A stretch of DNA of 64,000 nucleotides, from positions 36,118,941 to 36,182,940 of the forward strand of contig NC_135378.1 in assembly GCF_049243985.1 (NCBI RefSeq), read 5' to 3'. The position numbers and the translations under genes are program-made. Origin of the DNA: Paroedura picta. Lineage: Eukaryota; Chordata; Lepidosauria; Squamata; Gekkonidae. The notes below the pieces were generated by a model that saw only the letters and a program-made list of their open reading frames with translations, was not told the DNA's origin and made no database searches. This document shows positions 10,508 to 25,500 of this stretch, in pieces (the stretch's first letter is position 1; every line of letters starts with the position of its first letter).

Positions 10508-13500
10508 CTGCGTACACATTGAAAGAAATGGTAGTTACAATTTACCTTGGTAATAGTAACTGTTATTCATAATAACAGTACACCCATTGGTTGTCACTGA
10601 TGCAAATGTTTTTTGACAGATTCATAGAGATCAGGATCTCCTCCTCACTCTGGATTTGCAGGCCACTGTTTCAGATGGAGTAGGGAGTATAGACAGATAA
10701 ATCACTCCACATTCCATGTCTATGGTAATATGATAGCAACTTGCAGAAGACAGGCAAATATTGCAGGTTTCCAAGGCAAGCCATAGTGCAGTTCCCTACA
10801 CCGTGCTAAGTACAGTGAGTTGGCGGACAGCTGTTATTTGCAGTCTCACCGTTTACATATAGGGAGGAAAAGGAGGCTTGAGACAAGTGCTTTCCTTCCC
10901 CCCAAAAGTCAAGGCCAGATGAGATGAGGCTCAAAAGATGCGAGGGATCAATGATAAAGACCAAATTTCTTGGTTCTTAATTCCCACAGCATTGTGTCAA
11001 AATGTTACTGCATCCAGCCACACAAATTACACTCTACAAATTACACTTCCATAGGTCTGGAAAGTTCCAGTCAGGGCTTAGGGTTTTCCAGATATTACAA
11101 TTGATCTCCAAACTACAGAGATCAGATCCCCTGAAGAGAACAACACCTTCAGACAGTGGAATTTAGGGCATCACAACCCTGCTGAGTCCTCCCTTTCCCA
11201 AACTGCACCTTACCTGGGCCCCATCCCAAGTCTCAAAGAACTTCCCAAACACCCCCCCCCCAAAAAAAAAAAATCTCTCACACATATACACACACACACA
11301 ATGCTGCTATTAACTCTGGTTGCGGGGAAAGTCTGTCAATCTGCTGTTCATATACAAAGAATATAGGGAATTTGAGAGATACAAATGGGTAGCCATGTTG
11401 GTCTGAAGTAGCACAATAAAATCAGAGTCCAGTAGGATGTCTGTCTCTGAACAATATTTGAGTGTGTGGACTATAAATGAAAAATCCTGACACATCCTAC
11501 ACTTTACTGCTTTCAGAATTTTATTTAATTTCATTTATATTTATAGTGCCAGCTCAGGGTGGTTTACAATATAATAAATACAACAAAAACAATAAAACAG
11601 TAGCAATTAAAAGTATAAAAATGGTTAGGATGCCAGCCTGCTTGTAGAGGTTATAACCCTTCAGGTCTTATTTGTTCCAGGGGGGGATCTCTTCTGAGGC
11701 TTTTTATTCCAATTAGCCTCCAAAGTCAGCTCTGTGGAATGGGTGGGAAAGCAGGGTCTGTTTATTTATCTTTTATATTCTGCCTTTGTCTCCATTGAGG
11801 ACTCCAAACAGATTGCATCATTCTCCTTCATCTTGCCCTCACAACAATCCTATAAAGTAGGCTGAGAATTTGTGACTGGCCCAAGATCACCCAGCAAGCT
11901 TCTGTGGAAACTTAAACACGATTCTCTCCAATCTTAGTTTGACATTCTCCTAACTGGGAGAGTGCATGTTTCCCATAAAACAAGGTGTTTTCAGGGCTTC
12001 TTCAGAGTACCATGACAATATCTATTTTTTTGGAAATGAATCATACAGATATTAACCAAATGCTCTCATACATACCAATGCAGTTTCTGGGCCCAGCAGA
12101 GAAAGGCACGTATGCATATGGATTCCGCCCAGCAGAATTCTCCATGGAAAACCGCTCTGGTCGGAATTTTTCAGGCTCCGGAAAAACATCAGGATCTCTG
12201 TGCAGCATAACAGGTATAATGAGAACATCTGTCCCCTTTGGGATCTTAAATCCTCCTATCAAAGAAGAATTACCATTCATGAAAGCAGGTCCTCACAGGA
12301 AGAACTGGATTACTTTATACCCATAGTGTAGCAACCCACTTACTAATATAGCAGGTTTCATGTAGTGTACGGGCAAAATATGGAACAGAAGGAAAAATGC
12401 GAAGGACTTCTTTTATAACACATTCCAGATATCGTAGTTGCTTCAAATCATCGGAGGTGATGTGACGTCTAGAATCACCTAAGAAACAAAGGCAAATGAG
12501 AGACGTACAAGTATTATGATCCACAAAGGATTGCATCCAGAAGTTTTCCATCAGCAGAACTGAACTGTCCTGCCTCTCACTCTCCAACACAGTCCACTTA
12601 TTTAAACAAAATTCTATCCCCGAGGAATAGGGGGACCCTTAGGAATGATGCAGAAGGTTGGAAGGAGGAACTGGACAAAACAGCCTTATCGTTTGGGTCA
12701 GCAGGAAATTAAGTTTGGATGAACCCCAAATGTATGCCCTGAAGGATTCTTGTTTTTAACAAGAGAAGAACAGCTGTGTTAGGTTCAAACAGGCATGCTT
12801 AATTTCTCCAAACATTAAGATGCCTGGTATGACAGAAGGTAAATGGTAACCTAGTCTGAGACTTGAATGATGGGGGATTCAAACATAATTCTACCGTTGA
12901 GAGTGGCAGTCAGCAGTGGCAGTTAAGAATGACAGTTGACTGGGAAGGAAGATTAAGAGAGTAAGAAGATCAAGAAGGATCCTTCTCAAACCTGAGAGAA
13001 ATGGCTCCCCATAAATGGCTCCCTATCAAGCCTGAGGGAAATAACTCCTAGTAAAGAGGGGCTATTCCTATTTAGTGGTTAAGGATACCAGAACTTGTAT
13101 GAATGTTCCTGCCTTCATCAACTTCAGTTTCTTTGAAGCTTATGCTAGCTTATTTAAGTTGACTCCCAAGATATACCCTCAGTTTTTAAAGTTCTGACTG
13201 TATAACTAACATAGTTTATATTTATACGAAGTTACCCCATTCCTGTTCTCTGTTCACCTTCTAAGTTCTAAAACCTGATACCTATGTGACCATTCCCCCT
13301 CATAAGTAAAATAAAAGTTTGTTAGTTTTGAATTACCGTCAGACTCTTCTATCCCATTATGCCCAGCCACACAGCAGCCATCCAGACTTTGCTGCAATCT
13401 TTCCCAAAGCTTTGCAACTCAGCAGGCTTGGGGGGGGGAAAGTTACGAAAACTCAAGGAAACCCCAGTGCATGCATGCCCCATGATGCTGTGGGGAACCG

Positions 13501-16500
13501 AGGGGGTGGGGAAGAGAACCTTCTCAATAGCAATAAACCCAGAGCACATAACACATGTGGGAAAGTTAGGATTGTCTGCTTGGCAATAGCTAGATCAAAG
13601 ACTTTCTCTGTGGTAGGTTTGTATTTTCCAACAAACATTCATACCCGTCCTCACTTTAGTTTGGCAGGAAGTATAGAAAATGTTGGTTTTCATTTCTTGA
13701 GAACATATCAAGCACAAATCGAAAAACTTACAGAACCAAAACCACTTCAGCAGTGAAGTATGCTAGCTGACATCTCTATTTCCCAGAATGCTACATGGTT
13801 CGGTCTTAAAAGAGGAAGTAGCATATAAAGGATCAAACAAAAGTTATATAATACTTCACCTGTCATACCTGCACTAGTTTCACTGAACTCTAATCATAAT
13901 GCCACTCACAAGGAATGAGTGACAATATGCTGTTGGCTTTATTCCAAGACTATACCTTCTCTTCTGCAAGGCCATCACATTCACACAAAGGTTAGAGGCC
14001 ACTTTGTATGGAACACCATGAAGCTTTTGGACAGCAGTGTCAGTCTTTCAGTATAACAGAAGGTTGGGAAGGTTTGTGGTCCCAGAGCTTCACACTTTAT
14101 TTCATGGAATTTTATATATGGGGGGAAGGAGTACAGAGATAAGAAATGTACTTTTGAATGGAAATAGTGTCCAAACAATACAGGACAAAAGCATATTGTA
14201 ACCATATGGAAGTTATTCACATTGTTCAGCCTTTCTCAACTTTTTTACCACTGAGAAATCCATGAAACATTCCTAAGGCTTCAAGGAACCCCAGAAATGG
14301 TGTGATAATGGAGAATATGGTTAGAAAGCATAGCTGTGTACATGCCAACCGGGGCCCCTCCCCTTCCCACCCCCTCCAGACACATAATTGGCCATTTTGG
14401 GAGGGGGGAGGGGGTCAACATGACCTTATATGGTCATATCCCCCAATAAATGTTTAACACATTTTAAAAATATATTAAAAATCATTAACTCCCAGCCAGT
14501 TGGAAGGTACTTCCAAGGCCATCAAGAAACCTCAGAGTATCACAAATCTATGTTGAGAAAACCTGGTCCATGTGAACACAGCCTCACTTCATCTTCAACT
14601 AACTTCAAGCCCATGAAAGAACTATCAGTATCAAAGTATGCATTCTTGTCACAGCGTGAAGCAATCAAACAATTTCAAATATCCATCTCTAACATAGGCG
14701 TCACAAAGCTTACATCAACTCTTGTTTGCCCTTTGATGTGTGCCAATAGATACTTGCACCCAGATAATGAAATTCAAGTAAGTGATTTATGAAAATTAGC
14801 TGAGAGTTGGCATTGAAATGTTTCTATTATGTAATCTCTATCCAAACAAAATCTCTTAATTAGTTCAAGGGTTATGCATAACATAATTTGACATGTATAT
14901 ATTGTTTCTCTCTTATGTGCCATAATATAAAACAAACAAAAAACAACACTCTCAATAAGAAGGGTCAGAATTGAGGAAGAACCACCATCTTAGGGTTGCC
15001 AGTAGATTAAGAAGTTCAAAGTTTTGAAGGTAAAGGTCTTTGTAGTCTGGAAATCAGCTGTAATTTCAAGAGATGTCAACAGGCTCCACTTCAAGACTGG
15101 CAACCCAAGGCAGGTCCTTTCCTCAAGAAAGTCCTACTAGAGTGCCTGCACAAGGGTGCCTTGACTTGCTGTGTCCAGAAAGCTGTATTATTTATTGTAT
15201 GGCATGTGTGTAGAGTACCCAGGAAATCCTAGGATTGTTTGGCAGCCAGGTGAGAGATGTTCAGAGGTGGTTTGCCATTGTTTGCCCCTATATCATGGCT
15301 CTAGTATCCTTTGAAGGTCATCCTTCCAAATGACAGCCAGGCCCAACCCTGATTAGCTTCCAGGATCAGGCTTTCATGGCCAATCCAGGTTAGGTAGGAG
15401 ACAATGTAAAATGGTTTTATCCCACAGGATATTTGATGGAGGGTAGTTTGTTTGGGCAGATTTGGCTGCATTTTGGCTGCAATTTAAATTGGTTTTTAAC
15501 TACTTAGTAACTGTTCATTCTTCTTAATTTGTCACTAGGTGCTTATGATATTTTTGCTGCTCAGATAGCGACTGTGAGTCTGAGATAAAGTGGGGAATGC
15601 CCTATATACTCGCATATAAGCCAACCCACATATAAGCCGAGGCACCTAATTTGACCATAAAATCTGGGCAAACTTCTTGACTCGCATATAAGCCGAGGGT
15701 GGGAAATGCAGCAGCTACTGGTAAATGTACATTAATTGAGGCATCAGTAGGTTAAATGTTTTTGAATATTCATTTCAAAGAAATACAGCAAATTGGCTCT
15801 GTACATGTAAAAGAGGGTCAACACGAACATCCAGCCTCCCTCCCCAACAAATACAGAAAAGTCAACAGGATGAATAGCTGCTGGACTTTGTACCCCACTT
15901 TTGACTGACCAAAGGAGTCTCAAAACGGCTTACAATTACCTTCCCTTCCTCTCTTGTTGTCAGACACCCTGAGAGAGCTCTGACATCTGCTCTGTGAGTA
16001 CCGCTCTGGCAGGAGAACCAAACAGTGCCCCCCAGGCCAGCAAACCAGAGCAGAACAACAGTAGCCGGAGTTGGCAACCTACTACAACAAGAACAACAGC
16101 TACCAAACTGGGAGAATGGACAACTCTAACTACAACTGCAGTGCCCCCCCCAGAACAAAGCACTGAAATAAAGAACTGTAAAACTGAACACTGAAAGAAC
16201 TGTAAAAATCAACTTTTAAAAGAAGAAAAGTCAAACAATGCTGCCCTGCCCCTCAGATAAAAGAAGAAAGAAACACTAGGAGAAAGAAACAGTAAATCCC
16301 AAAGCACCCCCAAAATCCACCCCACCCCCAGCAATCAAAATAATAGTTTGGAAGAACTTATTAGGAAGAGAAGAAGAAAGGGGGGGGGAGTCCCTCAGTC
16401 AAACTGTTGATGTCCTATAAGCTGCCAGAACAAGCTCAGCTCAGCTTGCAAACACATTTGCAAAAGGCAATGCAATGCAACGATTGGCTGGCTGCATTCC

Positions 16501-19500
16501 ATAGGCGGAGAAGGCTGATACTTCAATTAATGTATATACCCGCATATAAGCCGAGGAGGGCTTTTTCAATGTGAAAAGGAGTGCTGAAAAACTCAGCTTA
16601 TACAAGAAATTTATACAGTAAATATTCTAAACAAATGAAATTTCTATGTGTCAGAGAATGGAGTGTATATGCACCATCATTCCCAGGAATAAATGTCACT
16701 TGTTCTGCTTTAATGAATATGTAAAGTCAGTGTAAGTTCCCCCCCATCAGGGAGTCTGCATCCATTTAAGTATCTGTACGAAAAGGTCTAGGTAATATCA
16801 CTTTATCCTTTACTATCCCAAGCTGAAAGCTACATATCCAGAGAGAGTGAAACTTACCAAAAACTTCATCCAGTTCATGGTGGACTTTTCTTTGCACTTC
16901 TGGATGGGAAGCGAGTAAATAGATAGACCAGTTCACAGCAGCAGCAGTGGTATCATGGCCCTATGAGGGCAGATTTTTACTATCATGAATACAATGTTTT
17001 TGGGCACCCACTCCATAGATAAGTAAATGAATATTTTACATTTTAAGGAGTTTTGATGTTTTCATATTTTGGTAGTGCCCTACATTTTCACAAACAGGCA
17101 GCTACATGTTCACTTCAGTCTCTCCAGCATGTGAACCTATTCTGTTGACATGATTAACAGTGCAGTCCTAAAGAGAGCAGGTGAGGAAAAGAGCCCTGAG
17201 GGCACAGCTGACTTATGGCCAACCCTACAGGGTTTTCAAGGCAAGAGACATTCAGAGCTGGTTGGCCATTGCCTGCCTCTGCATCACAACCCTGGTATTC
17301 CTTGAAGGCCTCCTATCCAAGTAGTAACCAGAGCCAACTCTAACCTGGGCTATCCTGGTCAGGAGAGTTATGACCATCAAAATCCAATGAAATCAATATA
17401 TTTAGAAAGAAGCAATCTGTTTAGGTTTATACTGTAGGATACTAAGGCTCGATCCAAGTTAGAGAATTGAACCATAGCTTTAGTTCTAGAATCTCATAGT
17501 TCAGTCAAAATCAACTGGAAAGAATTAAGCACAAGCTTAATTTCCTCACAGGATTCATTTTTTTTAAGATGCTGAAGCCACAAGACCCTGGATGAAGTGG
17601 TACCAACAGACTGCCTGAATATGAATAGCAGCAAATGCATTAAAATACTTGGGGTACACAAAGTCCAATGTTTTTGCTCTCTTCCAGAGAAAACTTTTTT
17701 CTCATTGTAGTTTGATATATTTTGGTTTTATCTTGTTCTAGTCCAGTAAAGAGAACATGGGCAGTGATGAATGAGAGAAGAGCTTTTTCAACCCCTCCTC
17801 ATGGGCTCACAAAAGAAACAGAACAGAAAAACCAGAGGGTGTGAACCACAAGTAAAACAGAAAAAAGCCATCAGCCACATATGTTTTGGTACTGGCAACC
17901 AGTAGGCAGCACGCAGCCTCTGAAACTTGCACTCTCTACCTCAAACATGAATGTGTCCACTTCTTCTCGAACATCCTTGTAGCTCAACTTCTTCCCATTG
18001 TCATCAGTGGCATTAAGAAGCATATCCAGGAAAGCTCTCCGCACTTTGCACCCACTTTGCTCATCAGTGCTGACTGTATCGCTTTGATGTCGCTCCTGAT
18101 TTTCTAGCTCACGAGCCTTTTCTTTAATAACCTTCAATACATAAAAAATGCATCCCAGGTTAAAGAATTCAGCGTGTACTTCAAGCAATGCCATATAAAG
18201 TAATTAGCTACTCTTTCCTGTACTGTACCGAACCCAATAATGTGGCAAGAATATCGGTGATTTTTCCTGACAGGTGTAGAAAGGTTACTTTAAAACTATG
18301 CCTGAATAGTATCAGAGGTGAGACAAGAGAGAGGGTCATGAAAAGTACAAAAAAGGGATCACTTCTCCATGTATGAATCCATGCAACTTGGTTCCCTCTT
18401 GTAGTAGGGTGAGGTCGGCCACAGATCAATAGTCGACATTTTCAACAGCAGCGTAATGGAAACTTGAGGTCTGCCCATACTTAGAAGAATGAGGAAACAA
18501 CTTGCCAAATATGCAGTAATGGTGAAATTACCAATTTATTTGAGACAAAGAGATCAATTTAAAAAAATTGAGAAGAGACAGAGTGTGTATTATGCAAGCA
18601 GGAGACAAATTTAGAATGAGATGCAGTTTAAAATACTGGATAAAATGTACTGTGATGATGAAGCAGAAAGATAATCAGTTTTAAATGTAACATCCTGAAT
18701 ATAAATGTAGGTAAGGAAGTGAACTATGGGGAGAAATATCTATTTTCTTATTATGATATATGTAATCGATTTTCCTTCTGTATATTTTATATCTTATCTA
18801 CTTGGTAAAATAGAGAATATATACAAGAGGCAAAAACATGTACTACTGAGTATATAGCAATGATGAACCTAATAATGTAGCTGCAAAACTACCGAGTAGT
18901 TATGAAACTGAAATGCAAAATGCTGAATATAAATGTACCCCTACAGAAGCAAGTATCATTGTACTTTATAGACAGTGTCCCTAAAAGATTTCAATGTAAC
19001 AAAGGGGAGGCTGGGGAAAAATATTTTATTTTTTATACCTTGTTATATATAATCATGTGTTCCACTTAATATTTCTGGTAAGGGCTTGGAGGAAGAGCGT
19101 GTCTCATGGCTTAAGTGCCACTCGGCGCTTAACACCATCTCAGAGTGGCTGTCCCGCCCCTGAGTGCCTCCTCCAACCAGCTTGCCTGTCTGTCCAGTGG
19201 TCAGCCAACCGCCTTCCGTCCCCCACTCCTGACCACCCCCTCCTCCTTCCACTTCCCTCAGAGGCTGCAGAATCCTACCACATGAGAGCTGCCCCTGCCA
19301 GTGAGTTCCCTGCCCGGGGTCTTGGGGCTCCCCAGGAGGGCACCTCACTGCTAAATAACCAAGCCACCCAAGCCGCAGCCTCAGCTGGGGATACGCCGCC
19401 CTATCACCCGCCTGCAGCCTTTCCAGGTCATGGGGGAAGGGAGAGGCCAACCGGAGAACAGCCACATGCTGCCTTTCAAGGTCCTGGAGAGAGAGAGGCT

Positions 19501-22500
19501 GTCCGCAGAGTTGTTCCACCACCACCCCAATCTAGCGCCTGTTGTATTCCTGAGTGCAATGGCCTTGGCCTCTAGTCTGTAATATATGTATAACTAGATT
19601 ACAGTTTGTATTTGTTTATTTTATATTCAGCTGGCATTATGCTGTATCTAACAATCTGTTGAATCTAACAATTCAACAATCTGGGAGAACTTTACTAATT
19701 AATCTTGACAAGATGACTTTGATCTTTCTGATCATGCAATGCTGCAGATAGGAATAACTCAGCACCTTACTTTATCAGTAAAACTGTGAAGGATCTTCAG
19801 CCCTCTATAATGTTCTCTTCCTTCTTTGAACATGAGATACCAAGGATTACCCCAAAGCCAGGGACTTTTCAGTCGGTGATGAACCAACTCACTCATCCTA
19901 AGATAACACACAACAATGTTAAGAGGTATTTTATCCTAGAGATCTAATGAACAAGCCTGGATTTCTTGGTAATGAGGTAAACAACAGACATTCATGAAGA
20001 AAAATCAGAAGTGATGTAAGTGCTTACATAACTAATGGATACAAGTGGCCCTGTTTATTTATTTTTTTCAATTTATTTCCCGCCGCTCCCCAAAGGCTCT
20101 CAGCGGGTTACAATCTTCTGAATAAAACCCCCAATAAAAATCCACTTAAAACAGTCATAAAATTAGATTACATATATAAAAAACCCACATGACACGGCAG
20201 TAAACTCAGCCCAGTTCTAACAATGTCCCCAATAGCATCTAGAGGGGAAGGAGGAAGAGGGCGCAGATGGAATTCACCACCACCGCTTTTATAGGAGGGG
20301 CCCCGATCTCCCTGGCCGCCCAAGCCTCAACTGTAAACCTGGTGGAAGACCTCTGTTTTGCAGGCCCTGCGGAACGCTGAACTCCCACAGGGCTCACAGC
20401 TCCTCTGGGAACTCATTCCATCAGGTCAGGGCCAGGACCAGGACCAGGACCAAAAAGGCCGTGGCCCTGGTCAAGGCCAGGCGCACTTCCCTGGGGCCAG
20501 GAATTATCAAATAATTTGCACCCACAGAGCGTAACACCCTGTGGGGAGCTTAGGGCAACAGCTGGTCCCTCAAATATGTCTGGCCCCGACTGTGTATGAC
20601 CTTGAAGGTCAAAACCAAAATCATGAACCAGATCCAGAATGCAACTGGCAACCAATTCAGCTGCCGCAGCACTGACTGGATATGTGCCCTCCAAGAAGTT
20701 CCAGTGAGGACCCTAGCAGCTGCATTTTGGATCAGCTGTAATTTCCAGATCAAGCCCAGAGGCAGGCCTGCATAGAGCAAGTTAGAGAAATCTATTCTGG
20801 AGGTGACTATTGCATGGATCACTGTGGCCAGGTGTTCGAGGCAGGTAGGGCACTAGTAGCCGCGCTTGGTGAAGATGGAAAAAAGCCTGGCTGGCTACTC
20901 TTTTGACCTGACATTCCCTAGCAATCTGTTCACTTCGGGTAAAGAGAGCCACGTGAAGCCATCAAACGTCACCTCCAAAGGCGGCCAACAGGCCTCCAGT
21001 TGATTTACTGTATCAATTGTAGCAAGGAGGTCGTGGCAGAGCAACAAGACCTTATCCGCAAAATAGCTTGCTAATGCCTCACACCCAAGTTCCAATTGAC
21101 TAACATTTTTGGTGCCCCTCCTCAAGGGCAGTAAGTGACTGAACTACCCTAAATAATTGGGCTGGGCAAGAGCTTGCAAACACAATTTCCGCAGCAAAAA
21201 ACATCATGTTTTGCTGCTTTCACTGCCATCTCATATGTCCTCATCAAGCGTGTGATAGGATGTTCTTCCCGCCTTGTCCCAAGACTTCTGCCACACTCAC
21301 TCTAGCCAGAGGACATCTAGTAGTAATTTTGTTGATAGTGGCTGCTAGGCAGGACTGCCAGTCCTTCAATCAATGCACCCACTGCTTCCGCTTCTGGATA
21401 GTGAAAGCTTGTCATGAACTTTTACCTCTGCTGGTTCTCCTTGGTTGCAAACTGAACTCTCTCCAGCATTCCCCATCTTTCTGTTACCCAGAGGAAGGTT
21501 TCTTTCTTCAGCATCCACTCTGGTTCTGATATTGTGGTATGGCTTAACCAACCTGCCTTCTCGTTCTCTGATATGTTCTGTGCGTGTCAAGCACAGGTTC
21601 TTTTCTGCCTAGCACAGAACCTGCACTGCTTCCTTGTGTAGTGCTGATGATTGAGAGCCTTCTTGTCTGTTCAAATATGCCTTCATAGATATATTGTCTG
21701 CTCTGATCGAAGATGTTCCTTGGACAGTCAGGGCCAAATATACTACTTTCATCTCTAGCACATTTATTGTCATCTTCATTTCTGCTGGAATCCACAGACC
21801 TTGCACTGGAGCATTGCCAGTGATGCTCCCCAACTTCTCAGGCTTGCATCTGTGAACAACTGTCTCTTGTTCTGTATGCCAAAACATTTCCTCTGCATCA
21901 AATTGGATTCCACAGTCCACTATTGTAGGCTGGCTTTTACCTATGCTGGTATCAATATATTTCTTACACACTTGGTCAGAATCTGATCCTGAAATGGCTT
22001 TAGAAATTATTGCAATCATCTGGAATGTAGCCATGCCCAGACTATGGTGTCCAGGCTGGCTATCATTAGGCCCGTCATGCTGGCTGATTCCATAATCTGC
22101 GAATTTCTGTGAATTTTCCTGGCTGTCATCACTATTTTGACAGACATTTTGACTGTCATTATTAACTCTGTGCTGTGTCTATGATGACACCCAAGTGCAC
22201 TAGCTTTTGACTCGGGGTCATCGAACTCTTATTCAGATTGATGACAAATCAAAATTCCTGAAAGACCCCCATAGTGTCAGGAACCAAGTGGTTGAGATCC
22301 CGTAGACTCACACTGCAGACATCACTTTCGAGCTTTGGGATGAAGGTTTAAGTAAAAGTCTTTATTGATAGAATCAGGATTCAGGATCTACACATCACAT
22401 AAGCTCATAGACAGGAATCTTGACAGTGACGCCGTATGAGGGGGTTGCATGGGGATTGACTTATGGTGGGAACCAGGTATTCACACAGGAAAAAGGGCAA

Positions 22501-25500
22501 TAGTGTTCTTTGATATGGGAGGTGCCAAAACAGACCAGTGAGCCATCTAGGTTTTGCCTAGCTGGGGAAGCTAGCCTTGAAGTGAGATAGCAAGGAGTTG
22601 AAAGCAGGACAAGCTTTTGAAATGCAAGCAGGAGGTTGGGAGGGGTTCTGCTCGGAGGGCCCGCAAAGGTGCCACAACTCAGCAGGAGTTCCAGGAGCCT
22701 CAGAGGACAAAACACCTTTACAAAATGTGTACTGTGGGTCAGGAACTAGAGGGTTCATGACACATAGCCTTCAACATGTGCTCTATGCAGAACTCTCTGG
22801 CAACTGTGCCCAGATCAAGAGATTATCTATGAATGGGTTCACATAAATACCCATACTCCCTTAGGGTTACTACTGGCACAAGTACCAGTTTGAAGAATGT
22901 TCTTGGTGCTGTAGCCAATATGAAAGGAAGAGCCTTGAACTGATAATGTACATGTTGTACACAAAATGTTCAGGGAAGCCTCTTTGGTGGTTGGGTTAGG
23001 GACCGCCCAACTGAGTATGCCTGCCAACATTGCCATGCCAAGATCTCCTCCAGCAACTGGAGCTTCCAGCTCCCCTTCGGAAAGGAGCATGTCTTCTCCA
23101 TGCTCCAATGTTTTCTCTGTATGTTGGACACTGCAAAGCCATCCTTAAAATGCACACTGCTTGGTGCCAGGACAAGCCTTTAACGGACTCAGTCAATACC
23201 CTTTTTGCTGCTTGCCAAGGCCAATTAGCACTAGTGATTGTACAAGGTAAAGAATTAGAATTAGGTCAAAGGTAGAGAGTAGAGTAGTCTAGAAATATTA
23301 TAAGGAAAGGCCTGCTCCACTGCCTGCACGCTGCTCTCCCCACTGAGGCAGGAAACGAACTGAACTGAGCCTCTGGGTGACTCCCACCTCATGACAACAG
23401 GAAGAACTTTTAATTGGTAGAAATCACTCAGAAGATGTCCTCACCCCCTAGAGGGAGAAGGCCCTGGCTCTAGTTGAGGCTAGGGGGATTTCCTTTGGGC
23501 CAGGGATCCTTAGCTGGTTTACAGTGCTTGATCAAAGAGCTTTCTGGGGAAGATATTAAGAGAGGTGGTCCCTCAGATCTGTTCCTGACAAGAGGAAAGA
23601 GTTTCTGTCATTTCTTTCCTGACACTCAAACAACACCTCAGGAACAAAATTTCAAAAGACTAGGTTGGCTGCAGAAGGAGGGGATGTCTGAAAGTCCCTC
23701 TCCACACAGGACACAGGCCAAGGACTTCAGTGGAACAAATAATCATAGCCCGACCTACCTATATACAGATCGAACATATTCTGAGTCTTGATTGCTTTGG
23801 GCACCTATGTTCTTTCCCATAGCGGTTTCTAGAAATAGGAAAGAAAGAAATTAGCAAAATAACTCCTACCTCTACACTGAACATGAGCTACTTCTGTTTG
23901 TTTGTAATCGCAGGCTTCTTTCCCAACTACTCGTTAAATTGCAGCAGCCTGCAATACGCACATACCCTGGGATCTGCCAGCCTCTCCTCTTCTCTCATCT
24001 GTTTCCACATTCTAATGCAAGTATATGCAATTCTTCCCCCCACCCTCCGATCAGATTTAAAATTCCTTTTCTCTATCATGGAAAAAAAGAATCAGCACTT
24101 CACTGAACAAAAAGTTTTTTAAAAAGTTAAAGAGTAGGTAACAAAACAGGTTAACTAAAAGTGCCATCGACTATATAGCACACATAGCAATAAGCCAGCT
24201 TGCATAACAGCTGAAATGTTTACATGTGATATTTATTACAATATTTTCATAGCAATGAATAAAAGTCCATTTGTGATTTACCACAGATTATATCAAGGGT
24301 GCACAGAGCAATGTATAAAAAGCAATTAAAGGGCTCTTTGTCCACATGTTTTTCAAGTTTCTTAACAAGGACATTGGCTTGTTCATTCATCACTTCTAGG
24401 AAGTTTGTTAAAATACTGAAATGGAAGGTGGGAGTTAACATCTTTCTTCTGGTGCGCCATTTGCTTCCAGAACTGCAAAACAGAGATTTTAAAATTATTC
24501 CAGAATCATGTCCCTGATCATATTTATTGTGATTAAATAGATCTGTTCTCCTCACAATGAACCTGAGGTATTTACTTATCTTTAAACAGCCCGTGGCGCC
24601 ACGGGCGCCACGGACTAAATAATTCGTTAAGCCCCCTAGAGGTGGGCTTTGTCCGTGATGAGGAAGGGTCCGGGTTGGACCCTTCCTCACGACAGACAAT
24701 CAGAGGGACCAATTGGCAGGCGCTTCGCGCCTGCCGATTGGTCCCTCCGATTCCCAGCCTGAGCAACTGCGAGCCGCGCGCAGCGCGGCTTGCAGTTGCT
24801 CCCGGACTGATGCGGCGAGAGGCGCAAAGCGCCTCTCGCAGCGTCAGACCGTCGCCCGAGGGAACCCCCAGAAGTCGCGCAAAGCGCGGCTGCTGGGGGT
24901 TCCCTCCCTGCTGGACTCACGCGCCTTCTCCCCTTTCAAAACCCCTTTTTATAAAGGGGCTTTGAAACTAGTTTATTATATTTGTATACCGCCCTCCCCG
25001 AAGGCTCAGGGCGGTTCACATGAAACAGAACAGAAACAGTACAGATAACTTAGATTAACAATGCTGAATGAAATGAAACAACAAGCAACATGGAACCGTA
25101 GAAAAATTAAACATTAAAGTATCTCATACTGATAGCCCAGTGGGTGCCATGGGAGGGAGCTCAGGAGGAGGGCCCTTGGAAAGGTCAACCTCAACCAAAT
25201 GCCTGGTGGAGGAGCTCCCTTTTTGCTGGCCCTGCAGAACTGTTCAAGTATCACTGTCATGTACGTTATTCTGGCTACTTGAGGCATATTTCACCAACTT
25301 TATAACCCCAGGAACTTCTGTTTATCAGATTGGTCAGCAATAAGCATTACATTTCTGAAGCTCACATCTATCTGACCTCTAACCTATTTATTGCTCCAGC
25401 TTAGAACATCCAGCCCAAAGCTCAGTATCCTGGCTTTCAGCCCTGAACCTTCTACTTACATACTGTATACATGGAATAAACAAGCTCCCTCTATGCAATT

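Larger units (their letters stand above)
12479..16857. other. CYP4V2 intron 8
   Basis: About 4.4 kb. It contains the hAT-like element at 14231, a short inverted-end repeat at 14995-15112, a 5S-SINE at 15235 and the TATACTCGCATATAAG element at 15603. Nothing is recognised from about 12600 to 14220. The open frames near 13319-13756 lack any family feature. Confidence 0.5.
19898..23758. other. CYP4V2 intron 5
   Basis: It contains an L2 LINE remnant, a DIRS-like fossil and a candidate solo LTR, listed separately. Confidence 0.55.

Noticed and set aside
13319-13756. A 145-codon plus-strand frame in CYP4V2 intron 8
   Set aside because: No family resemblance, no splice context, antisense to the gene, and two competing frames cover the same bases.
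19043-19575. Opposed 160- and 172-codon frames
   Set aside because: They sit in a GC-rich mobile-element body and lack any recognisable motif.
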